64,000 nt of DNA from Anastrepha obliqua (lineage: Eukaryota > Arthropoda > Insecta > Diptera > Tephritidae): assembly GCF_027943255.1 (NCBI RefSeq), contig NC_072896.1, positions 119,071,879 to 119,135,878 of the forward strand, in the 5' to 3' direction. Within the stretch, counting starts at the first letter, position 1. The number at the start of each line of letters is the position of its first letter. The notes beneath the pieces are model-generated. The model had not been told where the DNA came from. It saw nothing but the letters and a program-made list of their open reading frames with translations, and did no database searches. Of this stretch, positions 63,540-64,000 are shown in pieces. The translations under genes and the position numbers were made by a program.

Positions 63540-64000
63540 TATCCTAAAATCAAGTTTAAGCCGCATAATGTAAAAAAAGAAACTATATTTTATTTTTTTT
63601 TTTAGTGGATAGTGATTGATTATTATTATTATTATTATTAGGCTACTGCGCACTACAACCAAAAGGGACTGCTAAGATACCCCATATTTTAAGGCTTTTT
63701 AAAAATTATAGCGCATTCTGGGTTTTATTGTTCCATAACACGGTGCTACAAAAAAAAAAATCGAAAGAACTCTTCAAGGGATATAGTGCACGTTTTAGGT
63801 CAAGACCAGTACAACACAAAACTGTGAAAATTTTAGAAAATTCAAAACCTGCTCAAAATTTTTTATTTATTGTTAAAAAACCGATTTATGGTGTTTTTGA
63901 TGAAGTAAAAATACATAACTAATCCATTTTTCAACCGATTTTTTATTTCAATATGGTCTTGGGAAGGGGAGTGTATGCGCGTTATGAATGTATATAATTA
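63540..64000. other. unassigned end of window
   Basis: An ATT trinucleotide run lies at about 63621-63640. A 64-codon frame at 63728-63922 has no motif. Nothing else supported. Confidence 0.4.

Overview
The window looks like non-coding nuclear DNA from an insect, most likely a true fly and possibly a tephritid. The evidence is AT-rich sequence (by eye, not counted), five identical eukaryotic tRNA-Val(AAC) genes with pol III terminators, mariner-type transposons of the DD41D (rosa-like) kind first described in tephritid flies, a tRNA-derived SINE, and LOA-, Jockey-, I- and R1-type retrotransposon pieces. The species assignment is inference. I found no convincing host protein-coding gene; every recognisable protein-like stretch belongs to a mobile element.

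Layout. 0-5 kb: a tRNA, a small TA-flanked MITE split by a second element, a SINE, a DD41D relic and a LINE tail. 5-12 kb: a mariner relic, a long hairpin repeat, then a DD41D copy abutting a mariner that is itself split by a TTAA-flanked MITE. 12-16 kb: a tRNA, an endonuclease relic that may belong to a Helitron/Helentron, SINE pieces and a Tc1 relic. 16-20.5 kb: a DD41D copy with all three catalytic Asp, and a LINE split by a TTAA MITE, a mariner and a LOA tail. 21-26 kb: LOA, I-type and Tc1 relics. 26-34 kb: sparse DNA with two tRNAs, a long AT-rich tandem array and a Jockey relic. 34-37 kb: a long-TIR MITE and two mariner relics.

37-42 kb holds the most notable object: a Transib-type (RAG1-related) transposase fossil on the minus strand. 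It is broken by a small MITE and by a Tc1/mariner-type element that carries a TTAA MITE. 42-46 kb: a 5'-truncated LOA retrotransposon with an uninterrupted RT-RNase H ORF and a visible target-site duplication. 46-54 kb: decayed LOA, an APE endonuclease LINE, an R1-like tail, an (ACATA)n tract and a LINE ORF1 fossil. 56-62 kb: DD41D, mariner, Tc1 and LOA relics, including a LOA copy inside a MITE. 62-64 kb: the fifth tRNA and more MITE copies.

Almost nothing here acts as a pathway. The tRNA genes are probably functional, and the LOA ORF may still encode a polymerase although its endonuclease is truncated. The other elements are damaged, and their nesting gives a relative order of insertion. 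All family names come from motif recognition, without database searches.
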